Source of the DNA: Warburgia ugandensis
Taxonomy: Eukaryota; Streptophyta; Magnoliopsida; Canellales; Canellaceae
Length of the DNA: 64,000 nucleotides
NCBI GenBank assembly: GCA_035236585.1
Contig: CP141137.1
Span: 11,424,327 to 11,488,326 of the forward strand
Reading direction: 5' to 3'
Below the pieces are notes generated by a model, which saw only the letters and a program-made list of their open reading frames with translations, was not told the DNA's origin and did not search any database. The position numbers and the translations under genes were made by a program. Below are positions 47,501-61,300 of this stretch, piece after piece (position 1 is the stretch's first letter; each line of letters starts with the position of its first letter).

Positions 47501-50500
47501 TGTATGGCCATTGAACTATAATGCAATGTTTTCATCTTCATGATCCATAAAGCATCCGGTTTGTGTGGCCAACTGCTTTATACATATGAGAAGTGCTATC
47601 GAGACAAAGCTTGTATAGAGGTCCCTAGGAAACTCTCCTTGTAGTGCTGCATGTACTCGATAGGTTATGTTTGAGAATTCATCAAAGAGTTAGGAATAAC
47701 TCTTGTTATAATAATGTCATTAGAGAGAGTTGATCTTGAAAAACCCTCCCATGAATGGTTACTTGTAAGCAGAGGTGTGTTTTCAGCTATGTAATTAGAG
47801 GCGCGCCTAGGCGCTATGCACATGAACTGCCCCTGAATTTTGTAAAGTTGCAGGGGTTTGAGGCGCCAGCTCCTAGGGTGTGCCTCAGCGCGCCTGGAGC
47901 CTATGTTTAGGCGTGCCTCCGAAGCCCAGGCGCAGGTGACGAGTTGTCAAAACCCCAAACTTCAATTTTTTCATCTTCCAACCCTATTTTCTCTGCCTGA
48001 GAGCTCCTACTATGAAAAAGACTATTCCTCTGCAAGCTTTTACAGATCTAAGGGAAGAAAAGGTATGGATTCATGAATCTTCTACCTAAAACCCTATTTT
48101 TCTAGTAAAAAGATGTAAAAATCAGTACCAATTTTTTTTTTTTTTGGCTTACTATTTTTTGTAAATCTTGATGGCTTCTCATTCTATAGGTAGAAAAAAA
48201 CATTCCATTTGATTTTCTTGTTTGTTTGCCACAGATTTAACTTCTTTTTAGATTTTCTTCCAAAATTTTTTTTCATTTTTCTGAAAAAACAGCTACAGAA
48301 ATTTGAAATAATTTTTGTTTTTTGTAGTTATTCCTTGAAACAGATTTCCATTCACATATATAGCTTCCATTCACAGAAATTAGCATTTTGAGTAGTATTT
48401 CATCATATAATTGTGTTTCTAAGTTTTTCTTCTTCTTTTTTAATGATTTTTTGTAATTTTTAAATATTTATTTTTTCTATATGATGTCCTTTTTGGGAGC
48501 TCTAGGAAATACATCTCAGGTACACCTATTAGTAGGTATGAGAGGATTAATGTTGGATCTTCTAGGCTCTCTAGGCTCCTGGCACACCCCTTGCGCCTAG
48601 TTGTGCCTTGTGCCTCTAACTACATACGTTATTAGTTTGTGAAAAGAAATGGGTATTATGAATTTATTTTGAATTCTTTTTCCAATATTTTTCTCTTACT
48701 AATTAAAGAGAAATGAGCGTGCTTTAAAGTATGATAGAGGACTAGAAATAATGAAAATTTGAAGCAATATAAGAATGCTGAAAAGGTTGTTAAGAGAGTA
48801 GTAAGCGAGGCTAAACTCAAGGCGTATGATAATCTCTACAATAGATTAGGGTCAAGAGAAGGTGAGAAAGATTTGTTCAAACTTTAAAAAATGAGAGAAT
48901 AGAAGAATAAGTACCTAAATCACATTAAATGCATTAAAAGTGATGATTATAGGGTGCTAGTCAAAGAGGATGAGGTAAAAAATTGCTAAATGACAATGGC
49001 CCTAAGAATATAGAGATTGAAATAACCATAAATTCAAATAACGTTGGACTATACAGATACGACCATAAGATTAGAATACGTAAAGTAAAAGAGACCTTGA
49101 AAAAGATGAAATTAGGAAAGGCCCTGGGCCGCCATGGTATACCGATAGAGATTTGAAAATATATGGGAGATACTAGAGTAGTTTGGTTGACAAAGTTGTT
49201 TATCAGGATTTTGAAATTGAAGAAAATGCTAGATGAATGGAGGAAAAGCTCTATTTTACTAATCTATAAGAATAAAGGACATATACAAAGTTGCACTAAT
49301 TATCATGAGATTAAGCTTATGAGTAATACCATGAAACATTGGGAAAGAGTGATTCAGAAGAGGCTACTACATGAGACGAGGGTATCAAAAAAACAGTTTG
49401 GTTTCATGCCTAGGAGATCTACCATGGAAGTTATTTTTCTCGTTAGACAATTGATGGAGAAATATAGGGAGAGGAGGAAGGACCTCTACATGGCCTTTAT
49501 TGACTCAGAAAAATCTTATGATAGGGTCCTTAGAGAGTTAATATAGAGGGTGTTGGTTGAGAAAGGGGTTTCACAAGGATACATAAACATAATTAAGGAT
49601 ATGTATGAGGGAGCGATAACAAATGTTAGGACTACTAGTGGAGAGACAAGTGATTCCCCCACCATCGTAGGATTGCACTAAGGATCGGCATCAAGCACAT
49701 ACCTCTCTACATTGGTTATGGATGAGTTAACAAAACATTTGCATGGGGAGATTCCATCGTGCATGTTATTTGCAGATGACATAGTTTTGATTAATAAGAC
49801 AAGGGAGGGTGTGAACAAAAAGCTTGAGTTGTGGAGAGATGCTATAAAGTCTAAAGGATTTAAAATTAGTTGAACTAGGATAGAGTATATAGACTGCAAT
49901 TTTAGTAAGGAGAAGAGTGGGAGGGAAGCAACAATAAAGATTGATAATCAAGAAGTCCCGAAAAAGACCACTTGGATCAATAATTCGTGAGAGCAAAGAT
50001 ATTGAGAGGGATGTTACCCAAAGAATCCAGGCAAGTTGGAATAGATGGAGATGTGCCTCTAGAGTTTTGTGTGATTTGCAAATGCCACTGAAACCAAAAG
50101 GAAAGTTCTACAAGACGGCTGTAAGGCCGGCCATACTCTATGGATCAAAATGTTGGGCAGCTAAGGGACAACATATACATAGGATGAGCATAGCCAAAAT
50201 GAGGATGTTGAGATGGATGGGGAGCAATACAAGAAAGTATAGAATTAGAAATGAAAACATTAGAGGAGACTTAGGAGTAGCACCAATAGGTAACAAGATA
50301 AAAGGTAGACTTAGATGGTTTGGACATGTTTAACGGAGACCCAAAATGACACCAGTTAAGAGTGAGTCGATCCAAGTCAAAGAATCTAAAAGGGTAAGGA
50401 GAAGGCTCAAAAGGACGTGATTAGAAGTGGTGAGAAAATATTTAAAAACTTTTGGACTCAATGAAACAATGACACTTGATAAAGGTGAATGGAGGAACAA

Positions 50501-52278
50501 GATTCGTGTAGCCGATCCCTAATTGGGATAAGATTTTGATGATGATGATGAATTAAAGGCTTTTAGTTTTCCCCTCCAGTGCATGCCTCTTTTCAAATTG
50601 CTTTTCAACAATTAGAAGCCAGCTTTTGATTTGAGAGACTTTCTCTGTTTTACAAAGTAATCGATGTTGTTTCCAAAGTAGAAGATGAAATACATGCTTT
50701 TAGTTCTCAAAAAAAAAAAAATGTCGATGACATAAAACAAGTACATTTTGAAATATAGTTGTTGCGAGTTTATCTTCTATGAACGAATCTTGTTATTCAT
50801 GGAATATAATGATTAATCCTTGATTAATTCTCTGATTTATATTTAGTACTTTTGCCTCTGAATATAATTTTCTTGCATAGGTTTACCAGTGGTAGGTGTG
50901 GGATTTACTGGGTCTTTGGCTAGCCTACATCCAAAACGTGGGGATCATAGGTATCATTTTCTATTTTTGTGTTCCTTCCATTTCTCTTTTGGTAGTATTA
51001 TTACTTCTGTTTCATGCGGATTAGAAATTTCTTTGGAGTTACTTCAGCAGGATATACTATGAAAATTTCATAGAAGATATGGAAGAGACTAGAATAAGTA
51101 GCCATAATTACCAAGTCCTATAATGAGTTCAGGAAGTGAACATGAAATTAAAGCAGGAAATACTGGAGAAAGAGGTGATAAGAGACCAAAAATTGGGAAA
51201 CTACAATGAACTTTGTCAGAAACACACTAAGAAATACATTGCAAAATGGTAGACAAACATGTAGGGAAACACATTAGAAATGTTTGAGGAACTGGAGGAA
51301 ACATCTAAGAAGGCATACAAGAACCAATTGCAAATGCAGTGCGAAATAGTGCTTGAAAAATTCCGAAACATGTCTCCCATATATTTAATATAAGTATCCT
51401 TGGAGTTTTCTGAAGTTTTCCCATATATTAACTATCCTTGGTTTGAGAAATGAGTTTTCACTCTGTAGAAGAGTTCCTGTAAGTAATATGTAAACTTTGA
51501 AAATTCCAATGCTCATGGAGACTTTCATTTGGGGGGAATTAGTGAGTGTGCTAGTTTAATCAAGGGCATTTTCTCTGTAAAAGGTTCAACATAGTTAATA
51601 GGAAGCCACCACCTGAAGTAGAAGAATGAAGGACACAATTGAAGAGAATATGCTGGGAATTTCCAACCTCATGAAGAACCATATCTGTATCTTCTCTTTT
51701 GCTATTCTCTCTTCCATCTTTTCTGATTGTTGTATCATTATCTCTGATCTTAAATTTTGATTGGCGTATCTCAGATCTGAAATTATGGATCTAAAATTCT
51801 CTTTCCAAAACCAATAAAACCTAGTCCCTTCTTTGTTCTGCATGTATTTCTTTTTTCCTTCCATCCCCTAGTCCCTATGTTGATCAGAGTATTGGGCAGT
51901 TAAGGAATACTGCATATAGGATGAGCATCGCCGAAATGCGGATGTTGAAATGGATGAGTGGCAAGACGAGAAAGGATAGAATTAGAAATGAAAACATTAG
52001 AGGTGACTTAGGAGTAGCACCAATAGGTAACAAGATGAGGGATATTAGACTTAGATGGTTTGGACATATCCAATAGAGACCAAAAATGGCACCGGTTAGA
52101 AGTAGTAAGGTGATCCAAGTTGAAGGTTCTAAGAGGCAACGGGAAGGCCCAAAAGAACGTGGGTGGAAGTTGTGAGAAAACATTTAAAAACTTTGGGACT
52201 AAATGAAGCCATGACACTTAATAGAGGGCAATGGAGGAACAAGATTCATGTGATTGACTCCTTGTTGGGATAAGGTCT

Positions 52279-52333
<55 letters not shown>

Positions 52334-55300
52334 CCTCCAGTCCCCATGTTAGATATGAAATCTCCTCCAACAATTCACAAATAACAAAGGGATCCATCCC
52401 CATATCTTACGCTGCATCCTATGAAAACCAACGCCATATTCTTCCATTTGATCTTTCTTTTCTTCGTACTGTCATTTCTCATCTCATGGCATCACGTAAT
52501 GTGAGTTCTTGTGCACCGCCGAGTCCTCACTCTGTATATATGAAGCTTGTGGTGATTATTTATTATAAGTATGCAAATCATACACCTTACTACTCTAGGA
52601 GACTTTGTTATTGTTTGGAGTATCTAATGTCAAGTACAAAGCTCACGCTAATAAGTGAAGGAGCATTCAAACTCTCAATGAATGTGATTGGATGATGGTT
52701 TACTTGATAAAAAAGGGCAGCCCCAGTGCACAAAGCTCCCGCCTATGCGGGGTCCGGGGAAGGGGCGGGCCACAATGGCCTAAAGTAGGCAGCCTTACCA
52801 TGATGGTTTACTTGATGAGGGAGAAATTTCCAGCTGGGTCCTATTTGAAATTAAGAAACAGGATGAATGGTCCATACAAATCCCTCAAGAAGATCAGTAA
52901 TACTGTGTGCCAGATTGTTTTGCTAGAACACTTAGGAATCAATCAATTATGAGTGTGGCTGACTTCTTATTTTATCACGATTGGGATGATTAAGATGAAG
53001 TTGAGAGCATCTTTGCCTTGACATTGGCATCAGTCTACTACACAGCACTTGATTTGTTGGAGGGAGATCATGAAGAAGAATGGTACATGGGTTGCGTCCA
53101 AGGAATTGCACAACATATAAGTGATATTGATCTATATGATGCCATTAACTTGTGGTTAATTTCTTTTGAAGGAGGAAATAATGGTGCAATTCCAAACCCA
53201 AAAGCCAAGAGGAAGAATAAGAAAAAAGGAAATGTTACTACTAGTTAGCAGTTCCAGAAACAGCCACAGGGGCAGAAACTACAGATGCCAATAGGACATT
53301 TGATCTGGTTAAATTATGGAAATGGCAGAGTATCGGGAATTCATTAAATGTGGTAACATTTCAGATCAATCAAAAAGATGGAGGCTCCTCAACCAAGGCA
53401 GAGATTTTTCTATATATTTTGCATGGAAACAGTCAGCGATGGGTCAAAGTGTCATAGTCTGACCATTGGACTCAAAACCATTGGATCCGAGGAGAGAAGT
53501 TATCATTGACATTTCATTTCATTTGAACTAGTTTTAATGAATTTTAGGGTACAAAATCCAGCTATTAGAAGATACTTTCTTTTAGAGCTGTATTAATATC
53601 TTGTATTTGGGATTTAAGTTCAGAAAGGATATTTGGACATTCCTACATATTTAGAAAGTATTTTGTCTTTTTAGTATTTCTCTTGCTATCTCTACACATA
53701 TCTTATGATAGGGAGATTCCTGGTTAAGAAAGGAGATCATCCCATAGAATTATTTGTTTCTTGTCCACCATGGTTTATTTGCTTCGAGATTTGGGTTTTT
53801 CCAAGCTTGTAACTTATGTTTCTTGCCTTATATTTTTATTTGGTTTTTCTCTCTAGAGCATTTACATGATATTCAATACTGGGTGTTATTTGCTAACTAG
53901 ACTAAGAAGCTGAAGATTGTTTGATGCCAATGGGTCTTCTAAATCACCAAAAGTAGAAAACTTGGAAGAGGATTGACTGATTTGAAGGACAATCCAGTAG
54001 GTCTCCATGAACAAAACTGGAGGGAGAGAGAAAAAGACAACAAATTTGACAAATCAATAAATGGAGTAGGGGTGCCACTGCTTAATCCAAGGCTTTAGTC
54101 TTGTATCAATCTCAGCACTAAGGAAAAGTAGACAGAACTTTTGTTAAGAGCACCAAAACAAACATGTAGAAGGTTGTGAGATGTATGGAAAGGCTGGGCT
54201 CTGATAACGAACATTCACTTTCTTATGATGAATGAATCTTATGATTCTACAGTCGTGAGATCCGTGGTTTTGATTCTTGTGGGATCTCTGATCACTGGAT
54301 CCAATTTTCAGTTGCAGTTTCTCTATTTAAGTATCTAATGTGTTTAACTAAATAAGCTGAAATTCCATTTCTCATTGAAACCTCGGTTTATTTTGCATGT
54401 GTGCGACATATGGTCTGTCCAGTATGCCATGGTTCACATTATTGTTATCCTTGGTTCATGATGCTAATGATTGATGCCTATTGATTAAGACAGACTCTAT
54501 TAGGTTAACTCTGCTCATCCTGCCGTTTTGTCTTTTATTCTTCTTGTTTAATCTTTCTTCTTCTCATCTTGTTGTTGAAATTTGTGATTATATGACAATG
54601 GATGTCTTTTCTGGATGCTTGCCTTATTTCTTATCTTGGTTGTATAGGCTCTATTTGTCAACAAGAACATCTGATCGGCTTTGGACATCTAATATTACTT
54701 TGTCAAAGGTAATCAGCATTGCTTTGGATCATAAGTTGTAATGTTAGGTTTTCATGAGGATAGTTCCATTCTGATCCAAATTATTATTAGGGTTTACGAA
54801 CTCGTGAACAAGAAGACAGGGTTTCAAGCCATGTTTTCATCAAGGTATGTGTTAGTACTGAAATTTCATCATGCTTTATTTTGTTTATAGCATGTAAAAG
54901 GCTTCTTTCATGTTCTTTTTATGTCTAAATTATGATAGGAATATAAATCTAATTTAGCATTTAGGTGGGATATTATATAGGTCAAAAGCTCCCATTGACT
55001 AACTGTATATGACAATAATTGTAATCACTTGTTTTTATCTTCCTCTCTGGTTTATTCTTCTTCTTATACATGATTGTGTCACGAATCTCTTAGGATTTGC
55101 TAGGTAGTATAACATCAGCTGATCACTTATAAAGCCAATGTTTCAATGAGCTAAAAGTAATGATCCTTACTGTGGAAGACATGGTGGTTTCAACTTTGAT
55201 TTGCTTGGTAACTTTTATATATGCCTCCTATCCCAGTTTCTCTTATATTCTGACCAATTGGGATAATTTTTGGTAAAGGCAATTGCAGATGCTTGCAATG

Positions 55301-58300
55301 TCTCTGCTACATATGTTTCAGAGCTGAGAGATTCTGAAGTGCCTGAAGAATCTGAAAAGCTCTTCGATGAGGATCAAGAATTACAGCAGCTTATAGATGG
55401 GAAAATATGCATGAAAGTCTATCCATTTTCTAGTGGTATAGTACAGTAGGTGGTCTTGAAATACATTTTTGCGTCTTTCTATAGATTTGGCATCTATTTA
55501 TTGTTCAGATATTTAATTTTGCAGATGCACATACATCAGACTCAGAAAGAAAGATTATCTTATCTGGTTCATTCAATCCTTTGCATGATGGTCACCTCAA
55601 ACTTTTGGAGGTTGCCACAAGGTATAAGGACTTGATCTACTTTTGTAGTGATCAAATTTCTGAATGTCAGAGTCTGTTTTGGATTACCGTGCTATTTGCC
55701 TTAGAAAAAGCATTAAAAATGAAGATCTCGTAGTTTACTTATAAGCACCATGAAGTAGAAAAAGCAAGGTTGTCTTCACTTCCATGATGACTGAAACTAC
55801 TATCACTGCTTCTTGGGATTGTGTTTGAAATGAACTTCTGAAAGTCTGTACAATTTTTATAAATTCCATGAACATTGGGTATTGAGGCAAGTGAAGTTGC
55901 TCGACTTTTGGGACTTGGGATGCTTTTCTAGGTAAAATAGGTTTCAAGCTTGTTTCTTTACTTTCTATGCCACTGAGCTATTGGTGAAGCAGCAATGTAA
56001 GTGAAGGTCGATACGTTAATTTTGAAAAGGTTGGTGGCTACTCATTCTTGTTGTGCTCATTCACTTTAACCTTTCTAGGCCAAGTGCTGTAGTGCAATTT
56101 CAAATCTAATATCATAATATTGTGCACATACACAGAGTACTACTGATTAAAGCAACAAATGTTAATGGTCTGGTTATGTGGAAAATGACTTGGAGATAAA
56201 GAAGCATGGGGAGGAAGGGCTTAAATCCGAAGATTTGACTTGACTGCATACTTGCACCATTATTTTGGGAACTATTAGTCGGGCAAGATTAGTATTTTGT
56301 TGTCCTGACTAGTATTTTATAAAAAGGGCAGCACAGTGCATGACGCTCCTGCATATGCAGGGTTTGGGGAAGGGCTGACCATGAAGGGTCTATAATATGC
56401 AGCCTTACCTTGCATTTTTGCAAGAGGCTGTTTCCACGCCTTGAACCCGTGACCTTGAGGTCACATGGCGACAACTCTACCATTGCACTAAGGCTCACCT
56501 TCTTATATGTGTCTAATGTTTACTTCAAATTTTGTCTTGGAAGAGTGATTCACTATTTTCTATTTTATTTTTACTCTAGAAATTATTATTGTGGTGCTGC
56601 CCGAGTAATGCAACAAGAAGTATTAATAAAGCTGAAACTCAATTTTCCCAGGGGAGAAAGACCCAAGGGTTGGGAGGTGTCTGGAAACCAGAAATAACAC
56701 TCTCCAACTCAGACTTTCAACTACTGTTATTCAAAATAGCTAAAGGCATCAATCAGTAAACAAGAATGAAAGAGAAAAGAAAGCAAACTCAGAGTTTATT
56801 TAATACTTAAAAAAACTGATTGTAACATGTGTTTACATCCCTTTTATAGATTCCTAATCTTCTTCTCCAAGAAATAAAAACTATACTCCAAGTAAAATGA
56901 CTCCTAACTATAATAGAAACTAATAAAACAAATAGAAACTCTAAAAGAAAGAAACTACTAGGACTCGTAAAATAGAAACTATCAAACCTCTAAACATATT
57001 AAACTTCTTAAAGTAGTTCAGGAATACTATTCATGTCACTTCACGTGCATAGTAGCATGATTAGTTTCCCTATTCATATTTACTGTTCATGTGAATAGTC
57101 CTTAACAGTAGTTTCTGTTTTTCACCTACCTTCTTCTTCCTTTCATGTAATCTTTCATAATTTGGGAGTGGGATGAGATGATGCTCCTGCATCACCCCGT
57201 GAAAGCTTAGTTTTAGTTGATCATTCATGCATGAAAACTTTATGTGACTTCTATTCTAAATTTCCTATTCTGTATCATTTTATGCGACTTCATTTTCTAA
57301 ATTCCCTATTCTGTAAATAATACACTTTTTGCACTTTATGTTTCATGTGTTTTGAAAGCCAAATATATGCAACTATTTCTACTTTCTCAAGCATTAAAGG
57401 CAATATTAAGACAAGTTTGGCCTACTTGGCTTGAGGTGGGACAGCATGCAAAATGACCTAATCTATAGGCTGAGATCATATCAAAATTAACTTAAATAAG
57501 AAAACATAAATTAAACTACAACGAGCATTTTAACATGCAGAAAATTAGTCTTAATCACCATGAACAGCCTAAAATTGGTTACAGGATCTGCAGACTGCCC
57601 CAGATTTCTACTAGTTAAAGTAAGATCAAAGTTTCAATCGGGAATGTCCTCTAATTGACAAACAGTCGTGATTAAGCTTCGGATTTAGGGTTCAGGAATT
57701 TAATGTAGGATAACAATTCTGAATTATTACCAATGCAAATCACATAACCACACATAGCTCAGAAATCATCCGTTAAAAGACAAGATAGAAAAATACTGAC
57801 TTACAGAACAGGATGGAACAATATTAATTCGACCTTATACCGAACGCGGCTTCACACCCACGGGAAGGCTGCTAGAACGAAGAATCCATCAAGTCTAATG
57901 AAATTTTCATTCGTTCTTCATCAAAAACTCCTTACACAAAAAAGAAAAAGATCTTGAGTAGGGGACATCCAACCCTAATCTAGAATAAAAAAGACAAAAT
58001 TGCCCCTACTAAATCACAACACACTAAGAAACCTAATACCCTTAGTGGTAAATATCTGAAGTAAACTAAACTATAACCTAACATAGAAAAAAAAAAAAAC
58101 CTAGGATGATAGTCCCCATCATGGCTCGATGAATATATTATTTGTTTGGAACGAATATTTTTTAAATGATTCCTGATCTTTTTAACCTTGATGTTACGTA
58201 AATGAGAATTGAACAATATCCTCTTCCAGCTAATATATCTTTTTCTTTGTAGCATTTGTGGTGATGGAATTCCATGCTTTGAGATTTCAGCAATCAATGC

Positions 58301-61300
58301 AGACAAACCTCCATTAACAATCTCTCAAATCAAAGATCGAGTTAAGCAATTTGAAAAAGTTGGTAAGTCGGATATGATTATCAGTGGAAATGAATGCTAA
58401 AGTCCCTTCTTTCTAGTGAGTACTTCATTTTTCTTGTATAGGGGACTCGCTCATTGTTTCATTTGTTATGTGTCAAATATTATAAATTATTCTTAAATGT
58501 CACTATTGGAAGTTAACAACACTTTCTTCTCTAGTATCACCAGCATCAATCTTGTCTACGTTGAAATTGATGACATGCATCAGAAGTCTTTAGGGGCTGT
58601 TTCACATGGGGATAAAAGAGTGGATGAAATTATCCTTTGATAATTATCTAATCCTCTTTTATTAGCAGTGATAAATGGAAAAACTCGTGAAGTTGATTGA
58701 TATTAAACAAATCTGAGTTTTTTCTGAGAATTTTCTCTCTTTGTGGGTTGCTACATAATATTTTGATGGATGCAACTCTCCTGTGATGTTTTGCAAGGAT
58801 GCAATATCTTGTGATTCTGAGTGCATGCTTGAAAATATCTTGCCAAAATCCTAGGCGCAATGCCTAGTTCTTTTTTCTGAGCTTGTCAGATGTGATGCCT
58901 GATATCTATTACTTGCTACTTTTGTTTCTTTAGTTCAAAATCCCAATATTATAATTGGATTTCTCTCTATTTCTGGATCCTGTATTCTAGTTCAACTTAT
59001 ATTGTTATTTAAAATTTGTTTTCTAGTTGTATTAGTTCGTTTTCATCTGTAGAAAATTCTGAAGTTCTGTTTTTATGTTTGAAGCCTCTGGATATAATTT
59101 TTAGAATAAATTGATATCTGGCGTTTGATACTAGTTTTCGGTTTTCACTCATGGACTCATCTGAGTTCTTCCCAGGATTGAATTCTGAGTTTGTTTTTCA
59201 CCTGGAGCAATTTGTTTCAATTGGGTATTTGAAATCATAGAGTTTCTAAGTTCAGTTTTGAACTTTTTGAATTAGTTTTGTTTGATTCTAACTTTTTCTC
59301 TATCTTTTGATGGAAATTGAACTTTTAGAAATTAGTTTAGATTTTCTGAAATTTCACAAAACAAGTTCTCTTGTCCTGTTTCATGCCATTCAAATGGTAG
59401 CTTTAGTTGTTCCGTTGTAAACTACTAAATTTCTCAAGTAGCAATCTCTTTGCAGAATCAGATATTGACAACCATTTACTTTGTCTCAGTTGTGAATGAA
59501 ATCAGAAGAAAATATTTGATGAATAAACTTAAGATGTTAAATTGATGGCTCTGGCTTTGAGATCTATAAGAATTTACAACCATCTAGTTGACTCATAATT
59601 CCCACCACCCTTGGACGAACTTCCACTTTTGAGCCCATGTGTTTGATAGATATCTTGGAAGTGATCCTTGTTCCAATATGGCATAGAGTTAACATCAGCG
59701 TTGATGGAATCTGTGTTCCTTATTGAATAGGTTGACTTCTTGTGTTTGTCATGGTGGAATCATCTTCCTGCCGAACTCCTCTCCTTGATAAGTAGAGAGA
59801 TCCCTTTTGTTTAGTCAAGATCGGCATCTACTCATCTTGATGAGATTTTGGCACGAACTTGTTTCCAATATCTGAAATATAAAAACATACTTCATAAAAG
59901 CCTAAAGTACCAAGTTTTCATCTCACAAGCTTTAGCAATAATCGTGTACTTATGAACAGTTTGATTATGGTCATGTTGGACCATTCTCTTCACATGAAAA
60001 TATCCATGTCCACTAATGCTTACTATTCTTGCTATTTGTGGCTGTCAGGTATGATGGTGATTATTTCCAATCAGCCTTATTTTTATAAGAAAGCAGAACT
60101 CTTTCCTGGAAGTGCTTTTGTAATTGGTGCAGACACAGCGGCGAGGCTTGTTGATGTATGAATCCTGTATACATTTACATAGATTTGCCTGATTATATTA
60201 TGTTGTATATGGGCTTGCAATTTAAGTCATATAATTTGTTTAGACGTGACATATACCTGGTTCTTTTTTTGGTAAAAGCTAAAATTCATTAATCACAAAA
60301 ACATATTTTACGTTAAACTAGAAGCAAGGAGGGACAATAACAGTGCGGCCCAAATAAATTAACATAGACCTATTTGATACTATGAATTCTACCTGTTTCT
60401 TTAATTCTCCACAATCTTTCACCTTCCTGGATCTTTAGTTCTCCTGTTTATGGCTAATTTCTATGCATCAGATTAGAAGGGGAGCCCTGGCATAACAGTG
60501 GAGTCGTGGAAACAGCCTCTTGCAAAAATGCAAGGTAAGGCTGCATTCTATAGAGCCTTTGTGGTCTGCCCCTTCCCCAGACCCCGCGCATATGTGGGAT
60601 CCTCATGCACCCAGCTGCCCTTTATCTACTCATCAGATTCATAATCTGGGATTATTTTATTGCAGGCCAAAAATTATGCTTATATGCTATCTATATGATC
60701 TGTGAGAGACTGATTTTCAATCTAGGTTCTGCACCTTTTAACTAGTTATATGATCAAGGTACTTGATCTCTCCAATGCCTCAAGCTTTTCAATAATTCCA
60801 TACAGGCTGAAGGTTAATCAATAAGAACTGTCATCACATAATCTTCAGCAGCTAGTGGTGCCTCACTTTGCCTGTTGCTCATATAAAGTCATTAGATATA
60901 AACGATGCCTTCGCATCACTTTGCTGGACATGTTTTGCTTATTTTCTTCTTTCTGCCCTTTCTCCTTGGATGTTTATAGCTTCTGTATTCTGCAATGGAT
61001 AAGATTCCTGTCTCATGCTTCCATGCAAAAATATTGCCGTTACTCCTTTAGGGACTTGTCTTTACTAAATTGTTTCTTTCAAATGCATTACTTCCCCCAA
61101 TAACTCTCTCCTCTCATAGTCTCTTTGAAATTTCCTCTACTCCCTCTAAGATATACCCTCCTTTAAATCTGTCTCACTTTACATCTTAGTCAATCGCCTT
61201 TCCTTTTAGTTTCCACTTAATGAGGTGTTTTCTAAATTTGTTAAACCAGTAAGAGATGAAATATACATGTGCCACCTTAATATTCTTTGGTAGAATCCAA

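Noticed and set aside
52218..52403. Minus-strand frame with a long histidine run
   Set aside because: The histidines are just the antisense translation of the (GAT)n LINE tail.
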